Assembly: GCA_001768195.1 (NCBI GenBank)
Contig: MENI01000032.1
Location: 22,285-72,539 of the forward strand
From: Bacteroidetes bacterium GWA2_40_15
GTDB lineage: Bacteria > Bacteroidota > Bacteroidia > Bacteroidales > VadinHA17
Reading direction: 5' to 3'
DNA: 50,255 bases
The notes under the pieces were generated by a model. The model did no database searches and was not told the DNA's origin. It worked only from the letters and a program-made list of their open reading frames with translations. Each line of letters starts with the position of its first letter. The stretch's first letter is position 1. The position numbers and the translations under genes were made by a program. Positions 19,248 through 28,310 of this stretch are shown one piece after another.

Positions 19248-19374
19248 CATGAACTCACCCCCCTCCACCCCCCCCCTCTCTGTTTCAAAAAGAGAGGGGG
19301 GGAACGCCCTGTATTTCAGTTGATTTCCCCCTCTTTATAAAGTAGAGAGGGGGATAAAGGGGGTGAGTACGTGA
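19248..19374. repeat. MITE-like element with gaactcaccccc terminal inverted repeats
   Basis: 127 bp. Left end TCATGAACTCACCCCC, right end complementary to TCACGTACTCACCCCC (14 of 16 match). Two internal G/C-run hairpins lie at about 19270-19302 and 19325-19353. The same ends occur at 39219-39378. No coding capacity. With the promoter at 19455, this accounts for the gene-free stretch 19160-19498. Confidence 0.7.
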
Positions 19375-19454
19375 GGAATAGGGCAGAATTATGTAATTGA
19401 TTTGTAAATAGAACCAAAGTTTTATTATTCATTACCGATAGTCATTTCAGATTA

Positions 19455-19484
19455 TTGTTTACTCATTTATGTTTCATATTTTTG
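19455..19484 (+). promoter_or_regulatory. Putative promoter of the GH38 gene
   Basis: TTG (19455-19457), a 19-base spacer and a perfect -7 box TATTTTTG (19477-19484), 14 bases before the annotated start. Confidence 0.5.
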
Positions 19485-19498
19485 AGATAATATAACTC

Positions 19499-22411
19499 AT
19501 GAAATTTATGGAAAAAATGAAGATTTACAAAACTGTAGTGCTTTTCATCATAATAATAATGACCGGAATGCTTGAAATTTCCGGGCAGAACCCTGAATCA
19601 GTAAAAGTTGATCTTCTGAATGCCCCGGTACTATTCAGGGAGAATGGAAGGTCATTTCAGCAGGTTGTTGCAAACTGCCGGTCAGATAAGGAGGGAAAGA
19701 TAGTTATCAGTCTCGATGGCAAACAGGTTGTAAAAGCTGATCTGAAAAAGGGGATGAACAAATACCTGGTAACAACTCCTGCTGTAACAAAATCAAAAAA
19801 AATTACACTCTCTGTAAAAATTGATGATGGAGAAGCCGCCTCCTATTCACTGAATGTTGTTCCTCCGAAAAAGTGGGATATATACCTGGTTCAACATTCA
19901 CACACAGATATCGGATATACACGTCCTCAGTCGGAAATTCTTGCTGAGCAGATGCGTTACATCGATTATGCTCTTGATTACTGCGATCAGACAGACGGAT
20001 TGCCTGAAGAAGCCAGATTCCGCTGGACATGCGAGTCATCATGGGTGACACGGGAGTACCTGCGTTCAAGACCAAAATCACAGATCGAAAGGTTTCTGAA
20101 GAGGATTGCCGAAGGCAGGATTGAGGTTATGGGAATGTATGCCAATATGGCTGAAATAGCCGATGAGAATGTGATGTACGATTTTCTCCAGCCATTGAAG
20201 GAGTTTGAAAAACTGAATATTCCTGTTAAAGCTGCCATGCAGAATGACGTCAACGGTATAGCATGGTGTATGCCGGATTATTTCAGGAACACGGGGGTGA
20301 AATATCTTATTATGGGAATAAATGAAACCAGGTCGGTGCTGCCATTTGACAAACCTGCCTGTTTCTGGTGGGAGTCGCCTTCAGGTGCCAGATTACTTGC
20401 TTTTCGCGCCGATCACTATATGACCGGTAACTTCTTTGGAGCAGAGAGCGATGCCATAAAACCCGAGAATCTTCTGGGGCATCTGGCTGATCTCGATAAA
20501 AAGGGCTACCCCTTTGACAGGATTGGAATTCAGTTCTCGGGTTATTTCACCGACAATGCTCCTCCATCAACAACAGCATGCAATCATGTTATAGAGTGGA
20601 ACAGGAAGTATGAATATCCAAAGATAAGGCTGGCAGTTGCCAGTGAATTCCAGGAATATGTTGAGAAAAACTATGGCGACAACCTGCCTGTTTACAGAAA
20701 TGCCTGGCTGGACTGGTGGACAGATGGTTACGGTTCTACATCAAGGGAGACTGCGGAATCACGCAAGGCAAAAAACATGAAGCAGGTGGATGAAGGTCTC
20801 TTCGCCATGGTATCAGTGATGGGAGGGGAACTTAGTCCCTCCCTGGAATCAAATCTTGATCATATTAGCGAAAATATAATATTTTTTGATGAGCATACAT
20901 GCGGGGCAGATGAGAGCATCAGTCATCCCTGGTCGGAAAATTCAACTAAACAGTGGCTGCAGAAAGGGGCTTACGCCTGGGAGGCTCTTAAAAAAGTAAC
21001 CTTACTGAATGAAGAAGCTATGGCAAGGTTCCAGCCATATCTTAAAAAGGCAGATTTTCCTGTGATTTATGTAATGAATCCTCTTGGATGGAACCGGTCG
21101 GGAACCATTAATCTGTTTGTTGATTTTGAGGTACTTCCCATAAGAACACGAACCAGGATCATTGACCTCTCAACAGGAGATGAGGTTCCGGCCCAGGTAG
21201 TATCAAAGAGAGCTGAAGGTGCCTGGTGGGTGCTGGACGTCAGGAATGTGCCCGCTATGGGTTACAAGGCTCTGAAGATTGAACTTCCGGGGTACAATGC
21301 AAGAGAGGAAGAAGAGGGTAATTTGGACGTATTGGAAAATGATTTTTATAAGCTGGTCATTGATAAAGCCACGGGATCGATAAGTTCCCTGTTTGACAAG
21401 GAGCTGAACCTGGAGTTCGTTGACGGTCAAAATCCCTATAAGTTAGGACAGCCCGTCCGGGAAACCAGCGAAAAGCGTGATGTATCTCCTTTCATCCGTA
21501 CATCTGTATCGAATGTGAGAATTGACAAAGGAGTTAACGGACCTGTGTGGGAAAGTGTAAAGATCTCCTCTGACCTTGAGGGATTTGAAAAGGGAGCTGA
21601 AGGATCTCCAAAGGGGATTGATACTGAGATCAGGCTGTATAAAAACCGCAAGAAGATAGAAATCAGATATATGGCCCGTAAGATGATAATTACTGATCCC
21701 GAAGCTCTTTATGTAGCATTTCCTTTCTCGCTTCCCGATTCACGCATTGTATTTGAGACTATTGGAGGCATCCTCTCACAGGGTCAGCAGCTGCCGGGGT
21801 CAGCTACCGACTGGAATGTGGCCCAGAATTTTGTTGCAGTACGGGGTAAGAAGGGCCAGATAGTGGTTGTAAGCAATGAAGTACCTCTCTGGCATTTCAG
21901 CGACTTTAACATGAATAAGTATGACCGGATACCAAAGGCCGGGAAGACATGGCTCTATTCGTGGGTGATGAACAACTACTGGTTTACAAACTTCAGGGCT
22001 TACCAGGAGGGTGCCTTCAGCTGGGGTTACCAGATAACATCATCTGCTGATACCACTAATGCATTTGCCACAAAATATGCATGGGGAGAAAGAAATCATT
22101 ATCCGACAAGAACCTTCCCTGCAGGGAAGAACGAACTCACGTCAGCTACTCTTGAAACACTTAAAATAACCGGAGATGTAAATGCAATAATGACAAACAG
22201 CCGTCCTTCATTTAAAACAACGGGAGCGATACTTCTCAGGTTCCGTGAACTCGAAGGACTTAATGCTGAAGTGAAGGTTGCTTCTGTTGTTCCCGGGCGA
22301 ACTGTGAAAAAAATAACAGAAGTGAATTCAACCGGTAAAGCTTTGGGAGAACCTGTTCAGTCAGTACGATTGAAACCATTTGAAGTAAAGTTTATTGAAG
22401 TTGAGTTTTAA
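19499..22411 (+). CDS. Exported GH38 family alpha-mannosidase-like hydrolase
   Basis: 970 aa, glycoside hydrolase family 38, acting on alpha-mannosides outside the cytoplasm. Signal peptide about 8-29 (VVLFIIIIMTGMLEISGQ); the start could also be Met4 or Met7, all in the same frame. A small beta domain about 35-122 precedes the catalytic GH38 barrel from about 126: VQHSHTDIGYT (Zn ligands His135, Asp137), MQNDVNGIAW (nucleophile Asp250), FDEHTCGADESISHP. Middle helical domain and C-terminal beta-sandwiches follow (DVLENDFYKLVIDKATGSISSLFDKE is a family signature). Thirty-nine bases separate it from the UroD-like gene, so an operon is likely. Sugar specificity is not determined. Confidence 0.87.
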   Translation: MKFMEKMKIYKTVVLFIIIIMTGMLEISGQNPESVKVDLLNAPVLFRENGRSFQQVVANCRSDKEGKIVISLDGKQVVKADLKKGMNKYLVTTPAVTKSKKITLSVKIDDGEAASYSLNVVPPKKWDIYLVQHSHTDIGYTRPQSEILAEQMRYIDYALDYCDQTDGLPEEARFRWTCESSWVTREYLRSRPKSQIERFLKRIAEGRIEVMGMYANMAEIADENVMYDFLQPLKEFEKLNIPVKAAMQNDVNGIAWCMPDYFRNTGVKYLIMGINETRSVLPFDKPACFWWESPSGARLLAFRADHYMTGNFFGAESDAIKPENLLGHLADLDKKGYPFDRIGIQFSGYFTDNAPPSTTACNHVIEWNRKYEYPKIRLAVASEFQEYVEKNYGDNLPVYRNAWLDWWTDGYGSTSRETAESRKAKNMKQVDEGLFAMVSVMGGELSPSLESNLDHISENIIFFDEHTCGADESISHPWSENSTKQWLQKGAYAWEALKKVTLLNEEAMARFQPYLKKADFPVIYVMNPLGWNRSGTINLFVDFEVLPIRTRTRIIDLSTGDEVPAQVVSKRAEGAWWVLDVRNVPAMGYKALKIELPGYNAREEEEGNLDVLENDFYKLVIDKATGSISSLFDKELNLEFVDGQNPYKLGQPVRETSEKRDVSPFIRTSVSNVRIDKGVNGPVWESVKISSDLEGFEKGAEGSPKGIDTEIRLYKNRKKIEIRYMARKMIITDPEALYVAFPFSLPDSRIVFETIGGILSQGQQLPGSATDWNVAQNFVAVRGKKGQIVVVSNEVPLWHFSDFNMNKYDRIPKAGKTWLYSWVMNNYWFTNFRAYQEGAFSWGYQITSSADTTNAFATKYAWGERNHYPTRTFPAGKNELTSATLETLKITGDVNAIMTNSRPSFKTTGAILLRFRELEGLNAEVKVASVVPGRTVKKITEVNSTGKALGEPVQSVRLKPFEVKFIEVEF

Positions 22412-22450
22412 TAGCAGTGAGACGCTAGCGCGGATTTGCAAGTTTTTAAA

Positions 22451-23692
22451 ATGAATTCCAGAGAACGTATTTTATCAGCCATCAATCACAGGCAGCCTGA
22501 CAAGGTTCCAGTTGATCTTGGTGCCACACCAAGTTCAGGAATTTCTGCCGTTGCATATCATAACCTTATCAGGTATATGGGACTCACTCACCTGAAGAAC
22601 CAGGTATATGATGTGATCCAGCAGGTGACACAGCCGGAAATGGAACTCCTCGACAGGTTCAATGTTGATGTTCTTGATGTCGGCAGATTCTTTAATACAC
22701 CGGATGATTACTGGCACGAACTGGAGCTGTTAAAAGGAGTTCCATGCCTCTATCCGAAATGGTTCAATCCTGTAAAGCAGCATGATGGCAGCTGGCTGGC
22801 TCCCGGCAAAACAGGCGAGTATATAGGAAAGATGCCTGTTGGTGCCACATTTTTCGATCAGCAGATATTCCCCTATCTGGACGGGTACCCATCTGATTAT
22901 AAGAATATCAGCCATGAAATGTCACGCGTGATATGGGGAGGTTTTGGATTCACTCCCTTCGATCATCTGGATGAAAAGGATTTCTGGAAAATGCTCAGAG
23001 AGACAATTATTGATGAGAAATCAAAAACTGACAAAGCCCTTCTGATAGGCATCGGGTGCAATCTTTTTGAGTGGGGCACTTTTCTGCGCAGGATAGACAA
23101 TTTTCTGACTGATATGTACCTTGAACCTGAAAATGTCCACAGGTTACTGGATAAGCTGATGGAAGGCCATATGTCGTTTCTTGCAAAAATTTGTGAATCA
23201 GTAGGGGATGTTGTAGATGTTATTAAGTTCGGGGATGACCTGGGAACAAATACAGGCCCGTTTATGCCGAGGGAGACATACGAGGAGTTTTTTGGTCCCA
23301 GGCACAAGATGCTGTGCGACTATGTTAAGACAAATTCATCCGCCCATACAATGCTCCATGTTTGCGGGGGGATCTATGAACTTATACCCGGACTGATAAA
23401 TGCAGGTTTTGAGATCATAAATCCGGTACAGATTAATGCCGTTAACATGGAACCTGAACGGCTGAAAAAGGAATTCGGGAAAGATGTAACATTCTGGGGC
23501 GGTGGTTGCAATACCCAGAGTGTGTTGAATCATGGTACTCCGGAAGATATAAGGAAACACGTCCTTCATAATCTGGAAGTTTTCAGCAAGGATGGGGGAT
23601 ATGTTTTCAATACAATACATAATATTCTCCCTGATGTGTCTCCTGAGAATGTTGTTGCATTATTTGATGCTGTTGAAGAGTTTAACCAGTAA
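22451..23692 (+). CDS. UroD/MtaA-like protein (uroporphyrinogen decarboxylase superfamily)
   Basis: 413 aa from the ATG at 22451 (MNSRERILSAINHRQPDKVP); an in-frame TTG at 22436 is less likely because the paralogue at 24207 starts at the same place. TIM-barrel of the UroD/MtaA-CmuA methyltransferase superfamily. It is not a haem enzyme by context: no other haem genes are near. Candidate Zn ligands H-V-C (HVCGG) and the later Cys in WGGGCNTQS match the HxC...C pattern of corrinoid methyltransferases. It follows the GH38 gene, so its role is probably catabolic. The real substrate is unknown. Confidence 0.8.
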   Translation: MNSRERILSAINHRQPDKVPVDLGATPSSGISAVAYHNLIRYMGLTHLKNQVYDVIQQVTQPEMELLDRFNVDVLDVGRFFNTPDDYWHELELLKGVPCLYPKWFNPVKQHDGSWLAPGKTGEYIGKMPVGATFFDQQIFPYLDGYPSDYKNISHEMSRVIWGGFGFTPFDHLDEKDFWKMLRETIIDEKSKTDKALLIGIGCNLFEWGTFLRRIDNFLTDMYLEPENVHRLLDKLMEGHMSFLAKICESVGDVVDVIKFGDDLGTNTGPFMPRETYEEFFGPRHKMLCDYVKTNSSAHTMLHVCGGIYELIPGLINAGFEIINPVQINAVNMEPERLKKEFGKDVTFWGGGCNTQSVLNHGTPEDIRKHVLHNLEVFSKDGGYVFNTIHNILPDVSPENVVALFDAVEEFNQ

Positions 23693-23725
23693 TCGGTGAT
23701 CGGTAATCGGTAATCGGTAATCAGG
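23691..23725. repeat. Heptamer tandem array, AATCGGT type
   Basis: AATCGGT, GATCGGT, AATCGGT, AATCGGT, AATCAGG. The array starts inside the TAA stop of the UroD-like gene and ends eight bases before the four-helix-bundle gene. The inverted version is at 24121. Confidence 0.85.
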
Positions 23726-23733
23726 AAGAAGAT

Positions 23734-24117
23734 ATGACATATGTAAAGAGTTTCAGAGATTTGGAAGTGTACAGGCTTTCGAGAGAAGTATCTAAGCAGA
23801 TCTTTGTAATCAGCAAAGGATTTCCTTCAGAGGAGAAATTTTCTTTGACTGATCAGGTAAGAAGGTCATCAAGATCAGTTGGCGCACAGATCGCTGAGGC
23901 CTGGGGTAAAAGAAGGTATGAGAATCATTTTATTTCAAAACTTACTGATGCTGATTCAGAGCAACTTGAGACTCAGCACTGGCTTGAAGAGGCTGAAGAA
24001 TGTGATTATATAAATACCGATATCTCTAAGGAGATAATTCATAAATGTGAATCTATAGGAAAGATGCTTCATTCTATGATAGAAAAATCTTCATCATTTT
24101 GTAGTAAGGCTCAATAA
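23734..24117 (+). CDS. Four-helix-bundle protein (S23 family), second copy
   Basis: 127 aa, same family as the protein at 10125 but a different subgroup: SFRDLEVYRLSREVSKQIF, LTDQVRRSSRSVGAQIAEAWGKRRYENHFISKLTDA, then a C-terminal helical hairpin. Low overall identity to the first copy argues against recent duplication. It lies between the two UroD-like genes, which face each other convergently, and between inverted heptamer arrays that begin exactly at its outer edges. No DGR reverse transcriptase or rRNA gene is present. Function unknown. Confidence 0.87.
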   Translation: MTYVKSFRDLEVYRLSREVSKQIFVISKGFPSEEKFSLTDQVRRSSRSVGAQIAEAWGKRRYENHFISKLTDADSEQLETQHWLEEAEECDYINTDISKEIIHKCESIGKMLHSMIEKSSSFCSKAQ

Positions 24118-24120
24118 AAA

Positions 24121-24180
24121 ATTACCGATTACCGATTACCTTTTAATCAGACACCATCACCGAATACCGAATACCGAATA
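24121..24180. repeat. Heptamer arrays, ATTACCG and CCGAATA types
   Basis: ATTACCG, ATTACCG, ATTACC (24121-24140), the reverse complement of the array at 23691, followed by CCGAATA three times (24160-24180). They fill the space between the four-helix-bundle gene and the convergent UroD-like gene. Confidence 0.85.
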
Positions 24181-24206
24181 ACTCACGCCTGACGCCCCAC
24201 GCCTCC

Positions 24207-25427
24207 CTATTCACCATTAAACTCCCTCACAGCATTATATGCAGCAATAACATTCTGTGCAGGGACTTCTGAAAGAATATTGTGAATGGGAGCGAAGACA
24301 AAGCCCCCGTCTTGTGAAAAGATCTCACAGCGCTTTAGGACATCCTTCCTCACCTCCTCAGGTGTTGCCCTGTTAAGGACCGAGGCCGTATCGACGCCTC
24401 CTCCCCAGAAGGTAATATCCCTGCCAAATTCCCTCTTAAGAGCAACAGGCTCCATGTCGTAGCAGTTTGTCTGTACCGGATTAAGAATATCAATTCCGAC
24501 ATCAATGAAGTCGGGGATGAATTGTCTGACACTTCCGCACGAATGCATAAAGATCTTCATGTTGCTGTGCTTCTTTACATAATCGCAGAGGATCTTGTAC
24601 CTTGGTTTAAAGAATTTACGGAAAGTTTCCAGGTCCATTATTGGACCGGTAGTCATCCCCAGGTCATCGCCGAAACGGATGACATCGACAATATCTCCGA
24701 CGCTCCTGCATTTTTTCTCAAGTCCGGCGAGATGCATCTCAACAAGTATGTCAAGCATCTCAGACAGCTTGGCCTCTTTGGTCATCAGATCCATAAGCAG
24801 ATTATCCATTCTCCTTATAAAGAAGCCAAGCTCCAGCAGTTTTACTCCGCCCGACATGACAAGAGCTTTATTAGTGGTATCCTTCAGATCAATAAGCTTT
24901 GCCCTGAGTTCGGTCTCATTCAGGTTTGAAGCATGTGAGTGTACCACCCAGCTTATCTTTTTGAGTGCTTTATTCAGATCATTCAGGTTCTCAGGGTAAC
25001 CTTTTTCATAAGGGAAATACATCTGATCGTAAAATGCTGCACCGGATGCCCTCTTTGAGAGAATTGTTCCCTCTTCATCAGTTGTATACCATGAGCCATC
25101 TTTATCCCTGGCGGGCCTGTACCAGCCGGGAAGCTGAGCTAAGCTGCCATCGGGGAGTTCTGTATCGTACCAGTCACCGCTCTCAGCAGAAATCCGGTTT
25201 ATGTCAAGAGCATCAATGCCAAAGAGGTCAATTACCTCCATGTCAACATTTGCCAGCTGCTGTACAACATCGAAAACCCTTGTTTTGCTTTCAATTTTAA
25301 GGTGTCGCTTAAGGTTATTATAGGCAATGGCAGATATACCGGTAACAGTTGAGCTTCCTAGATCTATTGGAACCTTGTCAGGTTGTATATGGTTTATAGC
25401 GGATAGTATTCTTTCCCTTGAGTCCAT
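24207..25427 (-). CDS. UroD/MtaA-like protein, paralogue lacking the second Zn cysteine
   Basis: 406 aa, clearly paralogous to the protein at 22451 (MDSRERILSAINHIQPDKVPIDLG; FGDDLGMTTGP). It keeps the H-S-C motif (FMHSCGSVRQFIP), but the position of the other protein's Cys is Val in WGGGVDTASVLN. Val/Ile is common in the environmental UroD-like subfamily, so the two copies may differ in metal binding or chemistry. It is transcribed towards the other copy, divergent from the symporter gene. Possible roles include one-carbon or demethylation chemistry. No corrinoid protein or activator gene is nearby. Confidence 0.8.
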   Translation of the reverse strand: MDSRERILSAINHIQPDKVPIDLGSSTVTGISAIAYNNLKRHLKIESKTRVFDVVQQLANVDMEVIDLFGIDALDINRISAESGDWYDTELPDGSLAQLPGWYRPARDKDGSWYTTDEEGTILSKRASGAAFYDQMYFPYEKGYPENLNDLNKALKKISWVVHSHASNLNETELRAKLIDLKDTTNKALVMSGGVKLLELGFFIRRMDNLLMDLMTKEAKLSEMLDILVEMHLAGLEKKCRSVGDIVDVIRFGDDLGMTTGPIMDLETFRKFFKPRYKILCDYVKKHSNMKIFMHSCGSVRQFIPDFIDVGIDILNPVQTNCYDMEPVALKREFGRDITFWGGGVDTASVLNRATPEEVRKDVLKRCEIFSQDGGFVFAPIHNILSEVPAQNVIAAYNAVREFNGE

Positions 25428-25540
25428 TATCTATAAGGAGAAAAGTGTTTTTTTGTAATTCGTTAAAGATATTAATGATTTAGTAATATATTTAAACATA
25501 TCAGAATTATCAGAAATACTAAAGAATTAGTCATCACCTC

Positions 25541-26785
25541 ATGCCAAAGATCTTTAAAAGTCTATATGCCCAGGTAATAATTGCCATACTGATTGGTATT
25601 GCCCTTGGATTCTTCTATCCCGCCTTTGCAACGAAATTAAAGCCGTTGGGTGATGCATTCATAAAACTTGTAAAAATGATGATTGCACCCATTGTTTTCT
25701 GCACCATAGTAAGCGGTATAGCAGGGATGCAGGACATAAAGAAGGTTGGCCGGGTGGGCATTAAGGCTTTGATTTATTTTGAGATCATCACGACTCTGGC
25801 CCTCATCATTGGACTGGTAGTAATAAACATTTTAAAGCCGGGTTCAGGCATGAATGTTGACCCTTCAACCCTTGATCAAGACGCTGTTGCTTCATATGTT
25901 ACTCAGAGTAAAACAACAGGTGTAGTCGGTTTTTTCCTTCATATTATACCTGACAATATAGTAAGTGCGCTGGCCAACGGAGATTTACTTCAGATACTGT
26001 TTTTTTCGGTGCTCTTCGGGATAGCCCTTTCAAAAACAGGAGAAAAGGCAAAACCGGTGCTTAAAGGAATAAAATCGCTTGAGGCAGGTTTATTTGCTGT
26101 GATAAATATCATTATGAAAGCCGCACCTGTAGGAGCGTTTGGTGCCATGGCTTTTACAATTGGAAAGTACGGCGTAGGTTCCTTGGCTTCCCTGGGTCAG
26201 CTTATGCTATCTTTCTATTTAACTTGTATCCTGTTCATAATAATTGTTTTAGGCAGTATATTGAAATATGCTGGGTTTAATCTTTTCAGGTTGCTTGGCT
26301 TTATTAAAGAAGAGATTCTTATTGTTTTAGGGACTTCATCATCTGAGGCAGCACTGCCAAGTCTGATGGCAAAACTTCAAAAGGGTGGATGTTCAGAATC
26401 GGTGGTAGGACTTGTTGTGCCTACAGGATATTCCTTTAATCTTGATGGGACATCAATTTACCTGACCATGGCAGCAGTATTTCTGGCGCAGGCTACTAAT
26501 ACGCAGCTACATATTTCGGATCAGATTACCATGCTTCTGGTTTTACTGCTGGTATCCAAAGGCGCAGCAGGTGTAACAGGCAGCGGTTTCATAACTCTTG
26601 CCGCCCTTCTGCCGGTTGTAGGGAATATTCCGGTAGCCTCACTTGCATTAATTCTTGGAGTTGATCGTTTTATGAGTGAAGCCCGTGCTATTACCAATCT
26701 GATTGGAAATACTGTCGCTACTGTGGTTATAGCAAAATGGGAAAAGGAAATAGATCTTGATATTGCAATAAAGGAGATGGGTTGA
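25541..26785 (+). CDS. Dicarboxylate/amino acid:cation symporter (DAACS family)
   Basis: 414 aa inner-membrane secondary transporter of the DctA/GltP family, moving C4-dicarboxylates or acidic amino acids with H+ or Na+. Hallmarks: [27 protein letters not shown] (TM2/3), Ser-rich hairpin loop [14 protein letters not shown], the substrate/cation motif [22 protein letters not shown] and [16 protein letters not shown]. The length is typical. It starts at an ATG with no visible Shine-Dalgarno. It is divergently arranged with the UroD-like gene, 113 bases apart. Confidence 0.9.
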   Translation: MPKIFKSLYAQVIIAILIGIALGFFYPAFATKLKPLGDAFIKLVKMMIAPIVFCTIVSGIAGMQDIKKVGRVGIKALIYFEIITTLALIIGLVVINILKPGSGMNVDPSTLDQDAVASYVTQSKTTGVVGFFLHIIPDNIVSALANGDLLQILFFSVLFGIALSKTGEKAKPVLKGIKSLEAGLFAVINIIMKAAPVGAFGAMAFTIGKYGVGSLASLGQLMLSFYLTCILFIIIVLGSILKYAGFNLFRLLGFIKEEILIVLGTSSSEAALPSLMAKLQKGGCSESVVGLVVPTGYSFNLDGTSIYLTMAAVFLAQATNTQLHISDQITMLLVLLLVSKGAAGVTGSGFITLAALLPVVGNIPVASLALILGVDRFMSEARAITNLIGNTVATVVIAKWEKEIDLDIAIKEMG

Positions 26786-26794
26786 TATCAGGGT

Positions 26795-26872
26795 CAGAAG
26801 GTTTTCCAAAAGCAGATAACCCTGCTTATTGAAAAAATCAAACTGCGACTTGGTTAAAACATTTGATGCCAT
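26795..26872 (-). pseudogene. Remnant of a phytanoyl-CoA dioxygenase-like gene (N-terminal fragment)
   Basis: A 26-residue stretch starting at the ATG 26872 (ASNVLTKSQFDFFNKQGYLL...) matches the typical N-terminus of PhyH-family Fe(II)/2-oxoglutarate oxygenases (LTxEQxxFFxxNGYLvLENLL). After ENLL the similarity stops abruptly, nine bases past the symporter stop. No catalytic H-x-D/E is present. Short, so chance similarity cannot be excluded. Confidence 0.35.
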
Positions 26873-26995
26873 GTCTTTCAAGGTATTCCTTAATGAGATA
26901 ATCTGTCGGATCGGTTTTCAGGCCGAATACGCATTTTAAACCCTGAAATTGTTTTTTTGTTTACGGGAAAGCATCATTCCTTAACATCAGGCTAA

Positions 26996-27015
26996 GCGAA
27001 GTCTCCAGACTTCGC
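26996..27015. repeat. GCGAAGT palindrome, third copy
   Basis: GCGAAGTCT-2-AGACTTCGC, same family as the hairpins at 13761 and 13811. It lies 12 bases past the stop of the membrane acyltransferase gene. It lacks a T-run. Confidence 0.7.
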
Positions 27016-27027
27016 CGAACATATGAA

Positions 27028-28152
27028 CTAAACCTTCAGGAAAATCTTCTTTTTATATAAGATATACAGGAAAATCCATCCGATTGCAGTTATCCCGATC
27101 CCGTTTATAAGAGGGGTCCATGTTTCAGGTAACAGCTCGGTCAATCCTTTGAAAAAGAACCTGTTTGCATTGCCAAAATTCACTATCCTTCCTGTCAGGT
27201 AGATAGTTATTGGATTTAATCCGATAACCACGAAGAAAAATGCCCATTTCTTATATTGCCAGACATCAATTATAAGATAGAATAAGGCAAAGAGCAAAAG
27301 GCTGAGGCCACCCACAAAACAGACAAATGAACTTGACCAGAGGTATTTGTTTATAGGGAAGGCGATATTCCAGATCCTGCCCAGTATTATTAACCCTATT
27401 GCAGCTAAAACCATATAGAGCACCCTGCGAATGGGTTTATTAATCAGGTACTGTGAACTTATAAATTGTCCTGTTAACATTCCAAGAAGAGCAGTACAGA
27501 TTGCAGGTATTGTACTTAACAGACCTTCGCTGTCTCCATATTCATAACAGCAAAACCTTCCCGGTAACATCAACCTGTCGATATATCCCGCAAGGTTGCC
27601 TTGCATGGAAAAAGGATCGGTGGCTCCAAGATCATGTGCAGGAAAGAGAAGAAACATCAGCCAGTAGACGATCAGTATTCCTGCAAACCAGACAATACGG
27701 AATGTGAGTTTTGAATTCATAAAAATAAGAGCTGCAAACATCCATGCCAGACCGATTCGTCCCAGAACGCTTCCATAACGCATATGTGCAAAATCGAAGT
27801 TTATGCCATTATTATAGATAATACCTAAAAGAAGAAGTAACAATCCACGGCTGATCACCTGTTTATAAATTGATTTCCGGCTGTCATTCATGGCAGTTCT
27901 CTTGGCAAGGGAGAAGGGAAAAGATATTCCGGCTATGAAAAGAAACAGGGGAAAGATCATGTCATAAAAATGAAAACCGTGCCATGGCACATGCTCAAGC
28001 TGTTCCGCCCACCATTTAAAAACGGGCCATCCCGTTAGTGATGCCAGACCAATAAAAATACTTTCACCGCCCATAATCCAGAACATATCGAATCCACGAA
28101 GTGCATCGAGTGAATGCAATCTTGTTGCAGAAGATGTTGTTTTCGATTCCAT
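27028..28152 (-). CDS. HGSNAT-like membrane acyltransferase (DUF5009 family)
   Basis: 374 aa with about ten membrane segments. It opens with the family signature SLDALRGFDMFWIMGGESI, followed by WHGFHFYDMIFPLFLFIAGISFPFSLAKR, MRYGSVLGRIGLAWMFAAL and NPITIYLTGRIVNF. Relatives of heparan-alpha-glucosaminide N-acetyltransferase transfer acetyl groups to sugar amines across the membrane, and bacterial members lie in glycan-degradation regions. The substrate here is not known. Divergent from the APC permease gene with 158 bases between. The previously noted palindrome 26996 is just downstream. Confidence 0.85.
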   Translation of the reverse strand: MESKTTSSATRLHSLDALRGFDMFWIMGGESIFIGLASLTGWPVFKWWAEQLEHVPWHGFHFYDMIFPLFLFIAGISFPFSLAKRTAMNDSRKSIYKQVISRGLLLLLLGIIYNNGINFDFAHMRYGSVLGRIGLAWMFAALIFMNSKLTFRIVWFAGILIVYWLMFLLFPAHDLGATDPFSMQGNLAGYIDRLMLPGRFCCYEYGDSEGLLSTIPAICTALLGMLTGQFISSQYLINKPIRRVLYMVLAAIGLIILGRIWNIAFPINKYLWSSSFVCFVGGLSLLLFALFYLIIDVWQYKKWAFFFVVIGLNPITIYLTGRIVNFGNANRFFFKGLTELLPETWTPLINGIGITAIGWIFLYILYKKKIFLKV

Positions 28153-28310
28153 ATTTCTCTATTGTTTTTTGAATCTGCATAAGGGTAAAACTTTTTCAGT
28201 AAATTGATTTTTTTCACATTTAATTTGCATATTTGATGAGATATCATTTTAGCGATTTCAAATATAGCAAAATTGTGAATGGCAGTTTTTAATTTTATTT
28301 CCCATAAATT

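Noticed and set aside
22451-23692. Haem-pathway uroporphyrinogen decarboxylase (hemE)
   Set aside because: Sequence features and neighbours fit the UroD/MtaA-like superfamily group, not haem synthesis; no haem genes nearby.
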